Source: Plumapathes pennacea (taxonomy: Eukaryota; Cnidaria; Anthozoa; Antipatharia; Myriopathidae). From it: DNA of 64,000 nt. Shown here piece by piece: positions 35,301 to 47,900 of the stretch. The stretch's first letter is position 1. The number at the start of each line of letters is the position of its first letter. Both the position numbers and the translations under genes were made by a program. The notes under the pieces were generated by a model that ran no database searches, was not told the DNA's origin, and was given only the letters and a program-made list of their open reading frames with translations. The stretch covers positions 7,103,578 to 7,167,577 of the forward strand of contig OZ038470.1 in NCBI GenBank assembly GCA_964036295.1, read 5' to 3'.

Positions 35301-37080
35301 AAAACCGCCGAAGGCGAAAATCTAGCAGTAAATGTTTGATGAAAAACACCGGCCTAATTATGGGATTTGTATTACGTGAAGAAGTGCGCATGCTTACTGT
35401 ATAGCGTTCATTTATGTAAATGTTCGTGTTTTAACTATCATTGATTTGTGTATGTGCTGCAAAATATAGGTAGATTTGTTAAATTAAGCGTTTTGATTGA
35501 TACACTGGTAACGTTGTTTGTGCGTCCGTAACAAGGATCCCATAAATAGGCCAAAATTTGTCATCAAATATTTACTACCAGAAATTCGCCTTCGGCGGTT
35601 TTAAAAATCTGAGTTAAAGTGTTACGCATGGATGCAAAATGACAGCTTTAGTAAGCAACTAACATTTAGTACTATGTTGGCAGGTATACAGTACATCAAG
35701 CAGTTGAAAAGTTTACTGAAATGAAACACTATCATGTTTCCACGGGATTTGAGCCAAGAGTAGGTACATTTTGTATTGATGGAGTCTCATTCTGGCTTGG
35801 GGGATTTTCTGTATTAAGAAAAAGGTTTTCTCCCTTCCTTGGTCTTCGTAGAAAAAAATATGTGACGCTCCCTGTTCCAGTTATCTGCACATTATATATT
35901 TTATACATAAATTTGACGTTTTATAGGGGTCTTCGGTTCCTGTATTGCTTTCATTTTGACTTTATGCTTTAAATCAATTTTTTAAAACCGCCGAAGGCGA
36001 AAATCTAGCAGTAAATGTTTGATGAAAAACACCGGCCTAATTATGGGATTTGTATTACGTGAAGAAGTGCGCATGCTTACTGTATAGCGTTCATTTATGT
36101 AAATGTTCGTGTTTTAACTATCATTGATTTGTGTATGTGCTGCAAAATATAGGTAGATTTGTTAAATTAAGCGTTTTGATTGATACACTGGTAACGTTGT
36201 TTGTGCGTCCGTAACAAGGATCCCATAAATAGGCCAAAATTTGTCATCAAATATTTACTACCAGAAATTCGCCTTCGGCGGTTTTAAAAATCTGAGTTAA
36301 AGTGTTACGCATGGATGCAAAATGACAGCTTTAGTAAGCAACTAACATTTAGTACTATGTTGGCAGGTATACAGCACATCAAGCAGTTGAAAAGTTTACT
36401 GAAATGAAAAACTATCATGTTTCAACGAGATTCGAACCAAGAGTAGGTACATTTTGTATTGATGGAGTCTCATTCTGGCTTGGGGGATTTTCTGTATTAA
36501 GAAAAAGGTTTTCTCCCTTCCTTGGTCTTCGTAGAAAAAAATATGTGGCGCTCCCTGTTCCAGTTATCTGCACATTATATATTTTTATGCATATATTTGA
36601 CGTTTTATAGGGGTCTTTGGCTCGTGCATTGCTTTCATTTTGACTTTATGCGTAACACTTTAAATCAATTTTTAAAACCGCCGAAGGCGAAAATCTAGTA
36701 GTAAATGTTTGATAAAAACTTTCGGCCTAATTATGGGATCTGTATTACGTGTGTAATATGTGTATAAGTGCGCATGCTTACTGTAGTATGTGTATAAGTG
36801 CGCATGCTTACTGTATAGCGTTCATTTATGTAAATGTTCGTGTTTTAACTATCATTGATTTGTGTATGTGCTGCAAAATATTGGTAGATTTGTTAAATTA
36901 AGCGTTTGGATGGATACACTGGTAATATTGTTTGTGCGTCCGTAACAGGGATCCCATAAATAGGCCGAAATTTGTCATCAAATATTTACTACCAGAAATT
37001 CGCCTTCGGCGGTTTTAAAAATCTGAGTTAAAGTGTTACGCATGGAGGGAAAATGATAGCTTAATAAGTACTAACAGTTC
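29400..37080. repeat. about 690-bp tandem satellite with an inverted repeat inside every unit
   Basis: The same point in successive units falls at 29723, 30893, 31583, 32273, 32964, 33655, 34346, 35037, 35721, 36404 and about 37134, so most periods are 690-691 bp. The first (1170 bp) has an inserted block, the last a short local duplication (GTATGTGTATAAGTGCGCAT). Each unit holds two inverted arms of about 100 bp, starting ATGCGTAACACTTTAA and ending AAAGTGTTACGCAT, each with the core CCGCCGAAGGCGAA / TTCGCCTTCGGCGG, around a loop with GTGCGCATGCTTACTG. Each unit also has GGGATTCGAACCAAGAG, whose complement resembles a tRNA B box. The 68-codon frame starting MKHYHVSTGFEPRVG in each unit is probably incidental. 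A partly inverted copy lies at 29400-29640. Confidence 0.95.
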
Positions 37081-38159
37081 ATACGATGTTAGTAGGTATA
37101 CAGCAAATCAAGCAGTTGAAAAGTTTACTGAAATGAAACACTATCATGCTTCAAGGGGATCCGAACTTTGACCTCTGACACGAGAGGTCGCTACTCAATT
37201 AAATTGAGCGTTGGAATAGATGCAGTGGCAAAGCTGTTTGTTTATTCGCAATGCAGTTACTATACTTACACCAAACTTGTTAAAAATAACGACGGAAAAG
37301 TTTTGCACATACGGCGAATTTAAAGAACTCACGGTTGCATGTGATGATCGTGAGTTCCTGGGAACGAGAGTTACCGCTGGTTTCTTTGACTGCTGTTTCG
37401 CAAGTAAACAGTCGGTCATGTTTTCAGCTGGATTTTGAGGGGTTTTACTATGCAGAGTCGATAAGCCTTTTTATCAGCCAGACTTCCTTAAAGCTGAAGG
37501 ATGGAAAATGCAGGTATGAAGGCGTTTTGTGCTGTATTACACATTATTCCGTTACGTGTGCCCAAGTTCACGCATAGATTCGAGATTGTGCGAAAGTTGT
37601 GATTTCTTTCTCTCTAATCAATGAAGCATTTTGAATATAAGGATATAAGAATAATGTCACAGTCTATCAATGTGATTGGTGAAACTAAGCTCACTTTCAA
37701 TATCGGTCTATCCAGGGTCAAAAACTCTCATAAACCGAATTTGTTCACGATCTTCCAGACTAATAATTAGTGTTTTCATTTTGTGATGTCCAGATAATAA
37801 AGGGTCTAGGATGGATGTCATTTCAAACCATTACTCTGGGAAATACCCTGTCATCTCAAACCATCTCTCTGTGTTTTTAAGCAAATCTGGGTTTTGGTCA
37901 AGGGTCAAGGGTAAATATGTAGAGTCAGAGGGTTAAACAGAATGAATAAAACTAAAGAAAATTAATACAAGAAGTAAATGAAGATAAATCATAAGATGTC
38001 CATCGAATGGTTTGGGTCTTTTAAGATAATAGTTTAAAATATTTTCGCAGTTGGGGATCCCAAAGAGTGCATGGAATTTCACTTGATCAAAAATCACAGT
38101 TTCAATAATTCAAATCTGAAAACTGTAATTAACTTACTGTATCTTACTGTAATCTTTAT

Positions 38160-38371
38160 TTAACCCTTTCACTCCCAAGTTCAAAATGCATATTCTCCCA
38201 ACCTTCTAAGAGGGAAACATATGAGTGATGTAGTGAGAATTGATAGTTTAATCATCTTTCATTTAAGCAAGGTATCAAAAATCAAGTTCTCCTTACTGTA
38301 TGATGTATATCTCTGGTGAGGGACAGAGAGAGAAAATTGAGGTTGATCACTCTTGGGAGTGAAAGGGTTAA
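38160..38371. mobile_element. piggyBac-type MITE, copy 3
   Basis: TTAACCCTTTCACTCCCAAG at the left and CTTGGGAGTGAAAGGGTTAA at the right: complete 20-bp inverted ends with TTAA targets, 212 bp. Confidence 0.9.
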
Positions 38372-38444
38372 ACATGGTAAAAACATCAGTTTTCTAAAAA
38401 GTACATCAAGCTATTGGAAAGTATTTACAGAAAGATGTCATTTA

Positions 38445-39450
38445 TCAGAAACTGTTTTGTCCACGCTGTAGAAAATAATATTCATCAATGCCTCTTTTGA
38501 AGTGATTGATGGAACAGGAAATTCTAAGTTCATGGGGAAGATTGTTCCAGAAATATGCCCCACTGTAGTTGAAGCTACGTTTTAGGTAATCTGTCCTGGG
38601 TTTTGGCAGGTTCAGTTTGTTTTCCACATCCCTTAGATTATAGTTTGTGATTCATGGTGCAAATTAGGTTTTGTAGATAAACTATAGATTATTTTTGTTT
38701 CAAGATCAGACTGCTTTGAAGCAATGACGCTAACGCTTGTATCATCGGCAAACATTCTGGGGGAGCCCTTATTCAAGCAGTTTGGCGAGTCATTTATGTA
38801 AATCAAGAAGAGAAGAGGACCAATTATCGACCCTTGAGGTATTCCAAAGGTGATTGGGCTTGAACTTGATAAGTGGCCATAACATTTTTGACTTCTATTT
38901 GTCAGATATGAGTGGAACCATGTTAGGGCATTCCGGTCGATTCTATATTTAGACAATTTTTATAAGATAATGCTATGATCTATAATATTGAAGGCCTTTT
39001 TTCAGTCAATGAATATTACACCATTTAGGAGACCCTTGTTGATGTTGACACTCCAGCTGTTTGTGGCTTCAAGTAAGGCTGTGTGTGTGCTATGAATTGA
39101 ATGGAACCTTTATTGGCAGTTTGTTAGTTAGCTGTTGTCGTTGAAATATTTGTATAGCTGGTCATAGATAATTTTTTCAAATATCTTGGCAACAATTGGT
39201 ATGACCGATATAGGCCGGTAAGTTGTTTGAGTCTGACTGTGCATGTTTCTTAAAAATGGGAGAAACTCTCTAGCTAATTTCCAGTTCGTAGGAAAGATAC
39301 CAAATTGGATAGATTTAAGATGTGCGTCAGAGAAGGAGTGACAGCATTGGCGGCGATTTTTAAAAGTTTACATGCAATTTTGTCCAATCTCATTGCCTTT
39401 CTTCCATTTATGTCATGTAGTAATTTGGTGACCTCTCTAATATCAATTTA
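38445..39450 (-). pseudogene. LINE reverse-transcriptase relic
   Basis: Minus-strand RT pieces in several frames. Distal part: NGRKAMRLDKIACKLLK near 39400. Palm: FGIPQGSIIGPLLFLIYIND and the catalytic FADDTS near 38740, then a deletion, and a C-terminal piece YSGAYFWNNLPHELR near 38520. Stops and frameshifts throughout. CR1/L2/jockey-type by the WNNLP motif. Confidence 0.85.
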
Positions 39451-40389
39451 CTATGAAGTAGAAGGTACAAAGTTTTAAGATGGGTTTGTGGGTTACAGCT
39501 TCATTATGTTATACTAAATTGCAGATTGTTGTTTTGATAACCATAGTGAGTAGATGAGCATTGCACCTAAAAATACTAAATATCCAAATAGAAACAATGT
39601 TGATATAATATATAAAAATCAAGGAAACAAGGAGAGTTGAGTGTAAAATGGAGCATTCAAGAGTAGCATAGCCTGTTACCAAAACAGGAATGTTCTTTGT
39701 CCTGTCAGTGACATATTCAGTAACATATCAATAATAATTCATACATATTTTTGAATAATGAGTTGATTAACAAATTTATCCTTGCTGACTATCAACCCCT
39801 GGCCAGACCAGGATTTTGTTCATTTGTTCCTTGCTTTTTGACTACCCATCGTGGAAACACCCAGTCCTTTCAAAACATCACTCTGGGATACACCTCGTCC
39901 TTTCAAAATGTCTGTACAAGACCATGTCCAAGTTTCAAATATTGTCCCTCTCAGAAACAGCCTGATCTTTCAAACCACAAAACCTAAAATACCACTTCTT
40001 TCAGATCACCCCTTCCAGGAAGCACTCTGTACTAACCTTTCAAATAGTTTCTTTGGGGAATACCCTCTTTTTTTCAAACCATCCCTCTGGGAAAACACCA
40101 TGTCCTAAACCCTGACCATCCCTATGAGGAAACACTAAATGTTCTAACAAATCATTGGTTTTTGGAACATTCACCTTTTTCACTGTTGATTTGACACTTT
40201 TAGAAGTCACTAACCGTACTTTGTACTCCATTCTATGTATTGTAGGGCCAAAAGAGGATAGACGTTCGTGTCATTTAGGGCAGTGCGTGGAATCCTCTTT
40301 CACTCCGTTATATTTCCACATGTTGTGGCAAGGTGAGAGCTGCTATTTGTAACTATTTAAAATCATAAATGCGAGGTATTTCAATCTGT

Positions 40390-42430
40390 AGTTTTCATTC
40401 AGATCGTGATCCAAATGTGTGTTAAACGTTATAGTTTTGTTTCCTTTAAAGTAACATTTGCGATACACCTGTACTGATAGGAGTACAGCATAAATTACAC
40501 TTTTCTGGTAAAATAAACTCTAGCTCTAAATTAAAACGTGTTTGCAGTCAAGCCAAAAAGTCGAAAAGTTCTCTGTAAATTCCCGATTTCAATCGGCACT
40601 CGTGAATTGTTCGCTGACAGTTTTGTGTCGCTTTCACAAAGGAGGTTACTTGCTTACATCGAAATTCGACTTAAACTTTAAATGTTCAAATTAACAAGTA
40701 CATGAACCTATTTTGCGTGCAAATTTCGCAAATCGTATACATTCCACTATCAAAAGGCTTGCGATCGGAGTGGCCTCTAAATGATCACGCTGGGTTCTAC
40801 CATAATCTGGACTATCTTTTTGGAGTCACGAGCTTTGTGAGAACTCCCGCGAGTACCGATTGGTTTCTATAAAGTCAAATCGCTATTAGTGAAACCTCTC
40901 GTAAGCGACCTCGACCACCTTTGAGGCGTAACGTGCAACAGTAATGTAACGTGCAACAGGACACAAGGTTGATTTCTGAAAAATGAAGGTGTTTATATTT
41001 ACTTACGAAAACTGCATTATTTGACACCAGTCAAGGCTCAAACCTGGATCTTATTTAGGCCTCCCACGTAAACGACCACTTAAAGCCGTATGAAATACAG
41101 TGAACACAGCGGCCGCCCTTCGTTCGGTCAAATAATGCAGTTTTAGTGATTGAATATTACCTTGAGTTTAAGGAAATCAACCTTGCATGTCAGATTACAT
41201 ATGTTAGTATTTTGTCCGGTCCGGTTTCTGCATGGAAGTTAGTCCTTGAACCTCAGAAAATTGCTCCTTGGGAGCAAACGGTGAGCCTTAAAGGTGATTG
41301 GGGTCGTTTACGAGAGGTTTTACTAATAGACATTTAGCAGAGGGACCAATCGGTCATTTTGTAAGTGGTCGCTTAGAGAGGTGGTCGCTTACGGGAGGCG
41401 CGTTCGCTCAGGAAGGTTCCACTGTACCAGGATATCCCCAGTTCTAAAAACTGACTGACAACTGTGTTGTGAATATCTTCACATTTGAAAGATAAAAAGT
41501 ATACGGATTAAATCTTCCCGTGCTCATAAATATCTCTCACTCGTTCGCTCCACTCAGGGCCTCTTCATATGAAGTTACAGCTCGGTCACCGAGATCTCGG
41601 CCTCCCACCATTTCCTTTGTAAAAATTCCGATGTGTTCATATGAAACGGCGGGCTAGCACGGTTACCGAGATCTCGGTCTTTGCGACTGGGATCTCGGTT
41701 AACCGGGCTGGCCCGTTTCTCATATGAACACTCCAGCCCGGTAACCGGGATGAAAATGTTTCAACTATGCGAGTCTGAAATGTTACTTGCAGTTCTTAAT
41801 TTGCCATTACACTGGAAGAATTGGCAAAAACTTTTGCATTATAGACACTATCTCGGTTACCCGGGCCGAAATTTCCCATATGAACACACGACCGGGCTCA
41901 TATGAAGAGGCTCTCACTCGGAGGAGACTATCGTCAGCACACTTAATTACTCAATAGAGTCTTTTTGTGATGTATTACTACACAGTATATTTCTGTGATA
42001 TTTCGAAGGAAATTTAGGCAAAAGACTGTCAATTTTGTGAGCTTACTCGAGTTGGACCGGTGGAAAAGGTCAGGATCTGAGCGATATATGAAACTTAACC
42101 TCGAAGACCTGAATCAAAAGCGTCCGATGCTATAAAAACCCTGTATTCTGTGGTGAGGCAAGAAAAATTGATTCAGATCGTGACTCAAAATGTCGATCAC
42201 CTGTACCGATCGGAGTGCAGCATAAATGTATTTGATAAAATGAACTATGTTATAAATGAAAACGTGTTTGCAATCAAGCTAAAAAGACGAAAAGTTTCAG
42301 ACTGCGGAAGCGATTTCAACTCCCGACTTTCAATCGGCACTCGTGGATTGTTTGGTTACAGTTTAGTGTCGCTTTCAATGAGTAGGTCCTTACATCAAAA
42401 ATTCGACTTCAATTTTAAATTTTTTGGGGG
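40390..42430. repeat. pair of diverged repeat copies (40390-40690 and 42165-42425)
   Basis: Shared blocks include TTCAGATCGTGA, GGAGTGCAGCATAAAT-like text, AAAACGTGTTTGCA and CAATCGGCACTCGTG. The second copy happens to stay open over 273 codons (42150-42971) while the first is full of stops, so I treat that frame as chance. Between them, 40900-41400 has several CGCTTA-type palindromic stretches and no gene. Confidence 0.6.
41558..41910. mobile_element. foldback element with CATATGAAGAGG ends
   Basis: The left end CCTCTTCATATGA and the right end TCATATGAAGAGG are inverted. Inside, CGGTTACCGAGATCTCGG and related palindromes recur several times with TCATATGAA. Confidence 0.75.
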
Positions 42431-42614
42431 TAAATTAGCGTATCCTTTTTCCCATATAAAGGGAGCTGACGAAATTAAAAAGCCACGACTGAATTGTTTG
42501 GCGAGCGCATACGTTTTTAGTTTGTGTACTACGGCGTACGGCTTGCTGTTCTTTCATTTCCCCGCCGGAGTTTGTTTGTCTCGTACCACTTGGCTCTTTG
42601 TAATAGGTATATAC

Positions 42615-42706
42615 TTCTTTTGTTTCGAACAAAAGAAACTTTTATTTCGAACAAAAGGAATTTTTGTTTCGAACAAAAGGAATTTTTGTTTCGAACAAAA
42701 GAAATA
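42615..42706. repeat. 22-bp tandem palindromic repeat, four copies
   Basis: Four units of TTTCGAACAAAAGGAATTTT type, each centred on the palindrome TTTGTTTCGAACAAA. Confidence 0.9.
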
Positions 42707-43977
42707 CCCGACTTGCACGCCGAAAGCTATTATTATTCGACCATTTGCTAATATTGTTCCATTGTCTTTTCAGGGACTTGCATACGGGCCAGTTCGATAT
42801 TGGTCCACCAAATGGAAGTTTGGCCAGAGTTTTGAGCGATATTCCTTCGTTTGGGCCTCTTCGAGCGGTTGCTTCCGACTGATATACTCCTCTAAACTGG
42901 TGTGTCGTGCAATACGGATCTCTGGCCAGGATAAGGAAGCAGAAAAACGACATACTGGAGTCTTATTCTGAGCAAGAAACGCATCTCTCTGCAACGGAAC
43001 GTTTGGTACGGGACGAGTTTTCCTGCGAAGGAATCATTTCTTTCTGCTCTCTACTGAACGCCGTCTTTGACAGCTAATTTGAACCAGCCCACTGGAACCC
43101 GGACGCAATTTACTGATTACAAACTGTGCCCACTGTGAACAACATGCCGTGGAACTAAAGGATTGTACGTCAGTTTAAGACAACGCCAAGAGGCTGCAGG
43201 ATTTAATGGAAGTGTTCATGGCAGCAGTATGAACTTATGAGATAAACTGCGTTGATTTTTCACTTGCAAATGGACAACCGGGCAGCGTTTCGTGCTGATT
43301 TAAGGAGATATTTGCTTACGAGCGAACACTCTCGGACACTTCGATAAATCTGTTTTGTAGGACGAAGCGGCCTTGCTGCGTGAATATGTTGCTATTGAAA
43401 ATTACAGAAGGTTGGTAAACTCGTGCTGTTTGCTGTACTGGTCATTTTTGCTGTTAAAAGTTTATTTTGAAGCAGGTAGCGCCGAATGCAATGTCACTTA
43501 AGGACTTGTACACTTGGAGGTTTTTTCAAGTTTGGCTTGTTGTCATTGCTGTAACTGGTCTGTAGCCAATAAATGATGTTACTTTATACATGCGTGTACC
43601 TCTTGTGTCAGATTTTGTAGTGGTGAGCCGATAATTATTGTGAGAAGACTTGTAATTTTTTAGCCTTGAAGTAAAGTTTTGGGAGACATTTTCGTTTGAT
43701 AAACAATAAGTTCTGTATGCTAATGTTATTCCAAAATATTAATGAAGCTCTTAGCCAATCAGAAGGCCGGAAATTAATTGGTTGCCATGGCAACGGGGTA
43801 TTTTAGCTAAAAACGGGCCAAAATTCGTTAATGAGATGCTAATGAGCTAGTTGCCACTACTACGCATGCGCAGGGTACACAATACGCATGCGCAGTGTAT
43901 ATATTATTTTGATTTTTGATTTATTCATTTTTTGATTTATTCATTTTGATTTAATAGTTCCTTCTCTTCCAGCCCCT

Positions 43978-44225
43978 TTTGCCAGGAATCCTGACCAGTA
44001 CTCTCTTGCAGAGCCATGACAGGTTCTTTCCAAGGTCCCCCTTCCGGAAGTCCTGACAAGTACTCTGTTACAGCGCAATGACAGGTTCTTTCTGGGGTCC
44101 CCCTTCCGCAAGTCCTGACAATTAACTCTTATAGAGCAGTGACAGGTCCCCTCCAGGGTCCCCCTTCCAGAAGTCCTGACCATTACTCCCTTTGAGAGTA
44201 TGACAGGCCCCAGTAAGGGTGTCCC
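43978..44225. repeat. 61-62-bp tandem repeat, four copies
   Basis: Each unit has AAGTCCTGAC, a TACTCT block, ATGACAGGT and GGGTCCCCCTTCC. The long minus-strand frame at 43941-44516 is the repeat translated and is not called. No gene is seen over 43000-44500. Confidence 0.85.
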
Positions 44226-44507
44226 CCCCAAGAGAACTTCGACAAGAATCCCCCTCAGTGGAGTTTTTCCTATCGAGATGTCCTCGAGAGGCAAACCCCG
44301 GCACTGCAGCATCAAGCTTTCAGTATTCTTCATTAAGCTTTCAGCGTAAGAACCAGCGGTTTGAAAATTGGCGTGGAAGCGAACAAATTCTGGCCTTATT
44401 GCTAGCGTTCGCCTTCCACATGTGGGACTATAGATGACGTCATAAGAAAGTGCAGTGCGCATGCGTATGAGTGGGAGAAAAAAAGAAAAAAAAGAAAGAG
44501 CCAAGAC

Positions 44508-44950
44508 TCGAACCACAAACCTCCGCCTTAGTTACCGGGCGTCCTGCCGACTGTGCTAATACACCACTTGATGTATAGGATGTTGAAATTTCTTGTTGTT
44601 ATATAAAATAGAATTCACAGGTATTTCCCTAAAAGTGAGTTTTAGAACTTGGCGTCTTAGCCTGTGACGAGGATTCCAATATAAAAAGGACGGGGATGCT
44701 CATCGCACCTCTTTAAGAGATAAAATCATGGGTTTTCCTTTGACTTACGTTAACTTCTGTAGATTCATGTAGACGCGGGAGCAGGAGCGGTAACAGCTCC
44801 TAAAGCGGGAGCAGCAGCGGTAACCACTCCCGCACTAACATCCCTGTAAGTGCTGTACTTACAGAAGGCAAGTGCGGGAGCGATTTTAAGCAATGGCTCA
44901 GTCGGTAAAACGTTAGACTCCGAGGCAAAAGGTTCCACTTCAAATCGGTA
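44508..44950. other. two tRNA-like relics
   Basis: On the minus strand near 44508-44575, TTAGCACAGTCGGCAG (A-box-like) is followed by GGTTCGAGTCTTGG (B-box-like). On the plus strand at about 44890-44945, GGCTCAGTCGGTAAAACG is followed by CTTCAAATCGG, with T-rich DNA after it. Acceptor and anticodon stems do not pair properly in either, so they are SINE or tRNA relics, not functional tRNA genes. Confidence 0.45.
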
Positions 44951-47900
44951 TTCCTACTGTTTAATTTTTTTTTTTGTTTTTTTTTTGTTTGTACTTTTTG
45001 TATTTTATTTTAATCTTTTTTTTTCTCTCTCTCATTTCTGAACCCTCACAAAGAGGACCTTGTGGCTGATGAGTTCTTCCTCAATAAGTTAAATATTTTG
45101 ATCATTACTTTTGCGAGGGTGCGAGCAGGGGCTGGTCTGGATGAAGTATTTGTGATGGTTATTCTATTTGAGTCAGTGAATCAGCAAGTGTTTTCGTCAA
45201 AAGATTTTATTGCTTTTCCATACAGGAACGTTAATACAGGACATGTTTGAAAGTAGCCACCATAAGTTCTCACATAATACAAGCACTTTTACAGAAATAT
45301 CTGTTCAAATACTGAAATATCAACTAACTCAAAACGTACATGGACAACAACATTTATATGCTGTAGTGGGATAAGGCGATAGAGAAAATAGCAATATCCT
45401 AAAAATAACATCACAACTGGGTTCTAGGTGGCTATCCCATACATTGTCAATCTGTCTTGAACAGATGCTGCTGTCTTAAGGCCTGGTGTCCGTTTTGACG
45501 TTGTTTCTTTCAGCAGTTCTGTCCAGTAACTCATGGTTTGGAGTGTTCCATATTTAACTTGAAACATGCCGTCAAGTTTCTAGTTAGTGCTGGTTCAACT
45601 CTGACTGAAGAGGACCTTTTGACAGATGCAAATGAAAGAGAGATAGTAAATGCTCTTTTAAGTGGCAACCCTTAGGTAAATGGCAAGTGGCCACTTAATA
45701 GGTGTTGGCTCAATAAAGTGTGGTAAAAAGGTCACTTTATATGAATACAAAAGCACCCTTATAGGCTCGTGACAGCTGCAGCTATAGCCCATGCTTTTTT
45801 GCCAAAATCTAAAAACTGTTGAAACTTTTAGGAAACCTTCCTGGGACTATTATAAGACTTTCTGCTATACATTTCTCTTACTTTTCTTCAGCCTTTGACC
45901 AGATATAGTGATTATCAGATTAGGCCAAAATATGGTAAGGCTGTAGCCCATGCTTTTTGGGCCAAATTTAAAACCTCTTGAAACTTTCAGGAATCCTTCC
46001 TTGGACTATTACCCTATGGCCGCTTTATTAATAGGGATAAATACAGAATATGCATAAAGGTATCAAAATTGAGCTGGTAACACATTTGAACAAACAACAA
46101 ATTGATATTGGTTGTAAGAACAAGTAGGTTCATCAGAGCATTCCTGGGTATCAAGTACAATATGTTGCAGTCTGACTTAATTCAATATTTTCCTGCATAT
46201 GTAGCTTGTGTGAGGTACTCCGACCCATACATGTGCAGTAAATTTAATTAGCTTGTGTAAGCAGAAAGTGGCTACAAGGTAGCTGCTGAAGATGGGCTGG
46301 AAAACACATGCACTGCACTGTTTCAACTGGAACAATGAGATTTCCAACACAGACAGGACGAAAGCAATTAAGGTGCTACAAATAACCTTGAATATGACTA
46401 AATAATCAATTTGGGTATGACCAAATACCTTTGTTTGTTAGGAATGTGAATAGCAATACATATGCAATGTAAAGAAAACAGTAAAATACTCCTAAGAACT
46501 TATTCAAGCTAAGCACCATGATAATTGAAACTTCACTTTTCCTGACAAAAATTAAAAGAGATGCACCCCATAATGAATCATAAGTCAGTGAAATTGACCA
46601 GTCTAATTAATTATGCATCAAATCGATGTAAAACATTGGTTTTATTTCGAGTATGCTTCAACATTTTCATAAACTGAGATAGCATATTGGATCAAGTTGC
46701 TTTGCAGATGTTTAAGCTACAACAACAATCTAATTTCTCAAGATTTCTAATTTTGGGCTGTGCTTCCAAATCACACAATACAAATACTTTCTAAGGAAGG
46801 CATCCTATATGAATACGGTCTATATAAAAGGCTCTTACGTGAAGCTAGGATAAAATACTTTACTAGCATCATGTACCGGTAGATGTTGAAATGAATTCTT
46901 AAGTTCAGCCATAAACAAGTGACCAAATCTAGCAGATCTCACCATGCCACACATGTTGACCACATGAACAAAATAGATTCTTCAGCAGATTTGACAACTG
47001 TCCAACCCAACCGTAACCAGGATCCTTGAAAGGAATGAAAAAGGCTTATGCATGCCCACTGATGTGGATGTCTATCCTGTTGGAAGCAATAAAAGAACAG
47101 ATTACTCTTGTGTGACATCAACAGAGGAAAAATGGGTGTTTCACAAAGCAATGATTTGAAAGGACAGGGGACTTTTCCAAAAAGAAATAGATGGCTTGTA
47201 TATATAGGGGAAAGGGGCAATCTAAATGAATAATTTAGAAGGACAGGGTGCTCCCAAAGGACTGAGTTAACAAGAAATATTAGGACATGTTCTACCCAGA
47301 AGGATGCATGGTTTAAAAAAAGAGGGAGTTTTGCAAACAAAATAAATTGAAAGGGTAGGGTGTTCCTTGACCAGCACAGCCAGCTGACTGCTGTAAAATA
47401 TTATTATCAATATCTGCAGGTTTAATCTCCCATCAGATCTTGTTTCCTTTCTCCAGAGGAATATTAAAAACAAGACAACTGTATCCTAAAATTGAAACAA
47501 TATTATTTTAAAACAAATTTTAAAAGCATGGAGAATTGATTTTTAAAAATACTTTGCAATTCATGATTGTTTTTAGGAAAATAGTTATTTTCAACATAAA
47601 TCTGAACAAAATGTTGTTTTTTACAGGGACAAATATTGTTCCTCAGCAGAAGAAGTCAAAAGGCATTTGATTCCCAGAATAGTGTGGACTAGCTGGACCC
47701 CCGTAAAATATGGTGATTTGTTTTTTGCAATTTCTGATTGTTCTGGCTTTTCTCAACTGGGAAACATCATGCTGACAACTGAGAACATATCGAAATACAA
47801 ACCAAGAGAAAGCTGTTTTGAGAAATTTAAAAAGTGACGGCACTTCATCAGGTTATATTTCATCTTCGATACTGTTTACATTGTACAGTACCAAGGAAGC

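Larger units (their letters stand above)
37080..40140. repeat. dispersed segmental repeat, copy B
   Basis: Matches 18780-20640 in the same orientation from TCAAGCAGTTGAAAAGTTTA through the TTTCAATAATTC region, then resumes at about 39457 (GGTACAAAGTTTTAAGATGG) to about 40135. The 1.3-kb gap between is filled by a MITE and a LINE relic. It follows the satellite directly, and copy A is preceded by a trace of the same satellite end. Confidence 0.85.

Noticed and set aside
31583-36610. Repeated 68-codon frame MKHYHVSTGFEPRVG... as a gene family
   Set aside because: It is part of each satellite unit, with no signal peptide, domain or splice context, and substitutions fall without respect to codon position as far as I can see.
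42150-42971. 273-codon plus-strand frame
   Set aside because: Overlaps a diverged repeat whose other copy (40390) is full of stops, and includes a tandem palindromic repeat; no domain.
43941-44516. 191-codon minus-strand frame with Gly/Thr-rich repeats
   Set aside because: A 61-62-bp tandem repeat; the period is not a multiple of three and the frame is kept open by chance and small length changes.
44508-44950. Functional tRNA genes
   Set aside because: A and B boxes are recognisable but acceptor and anticodon stems do not pair.
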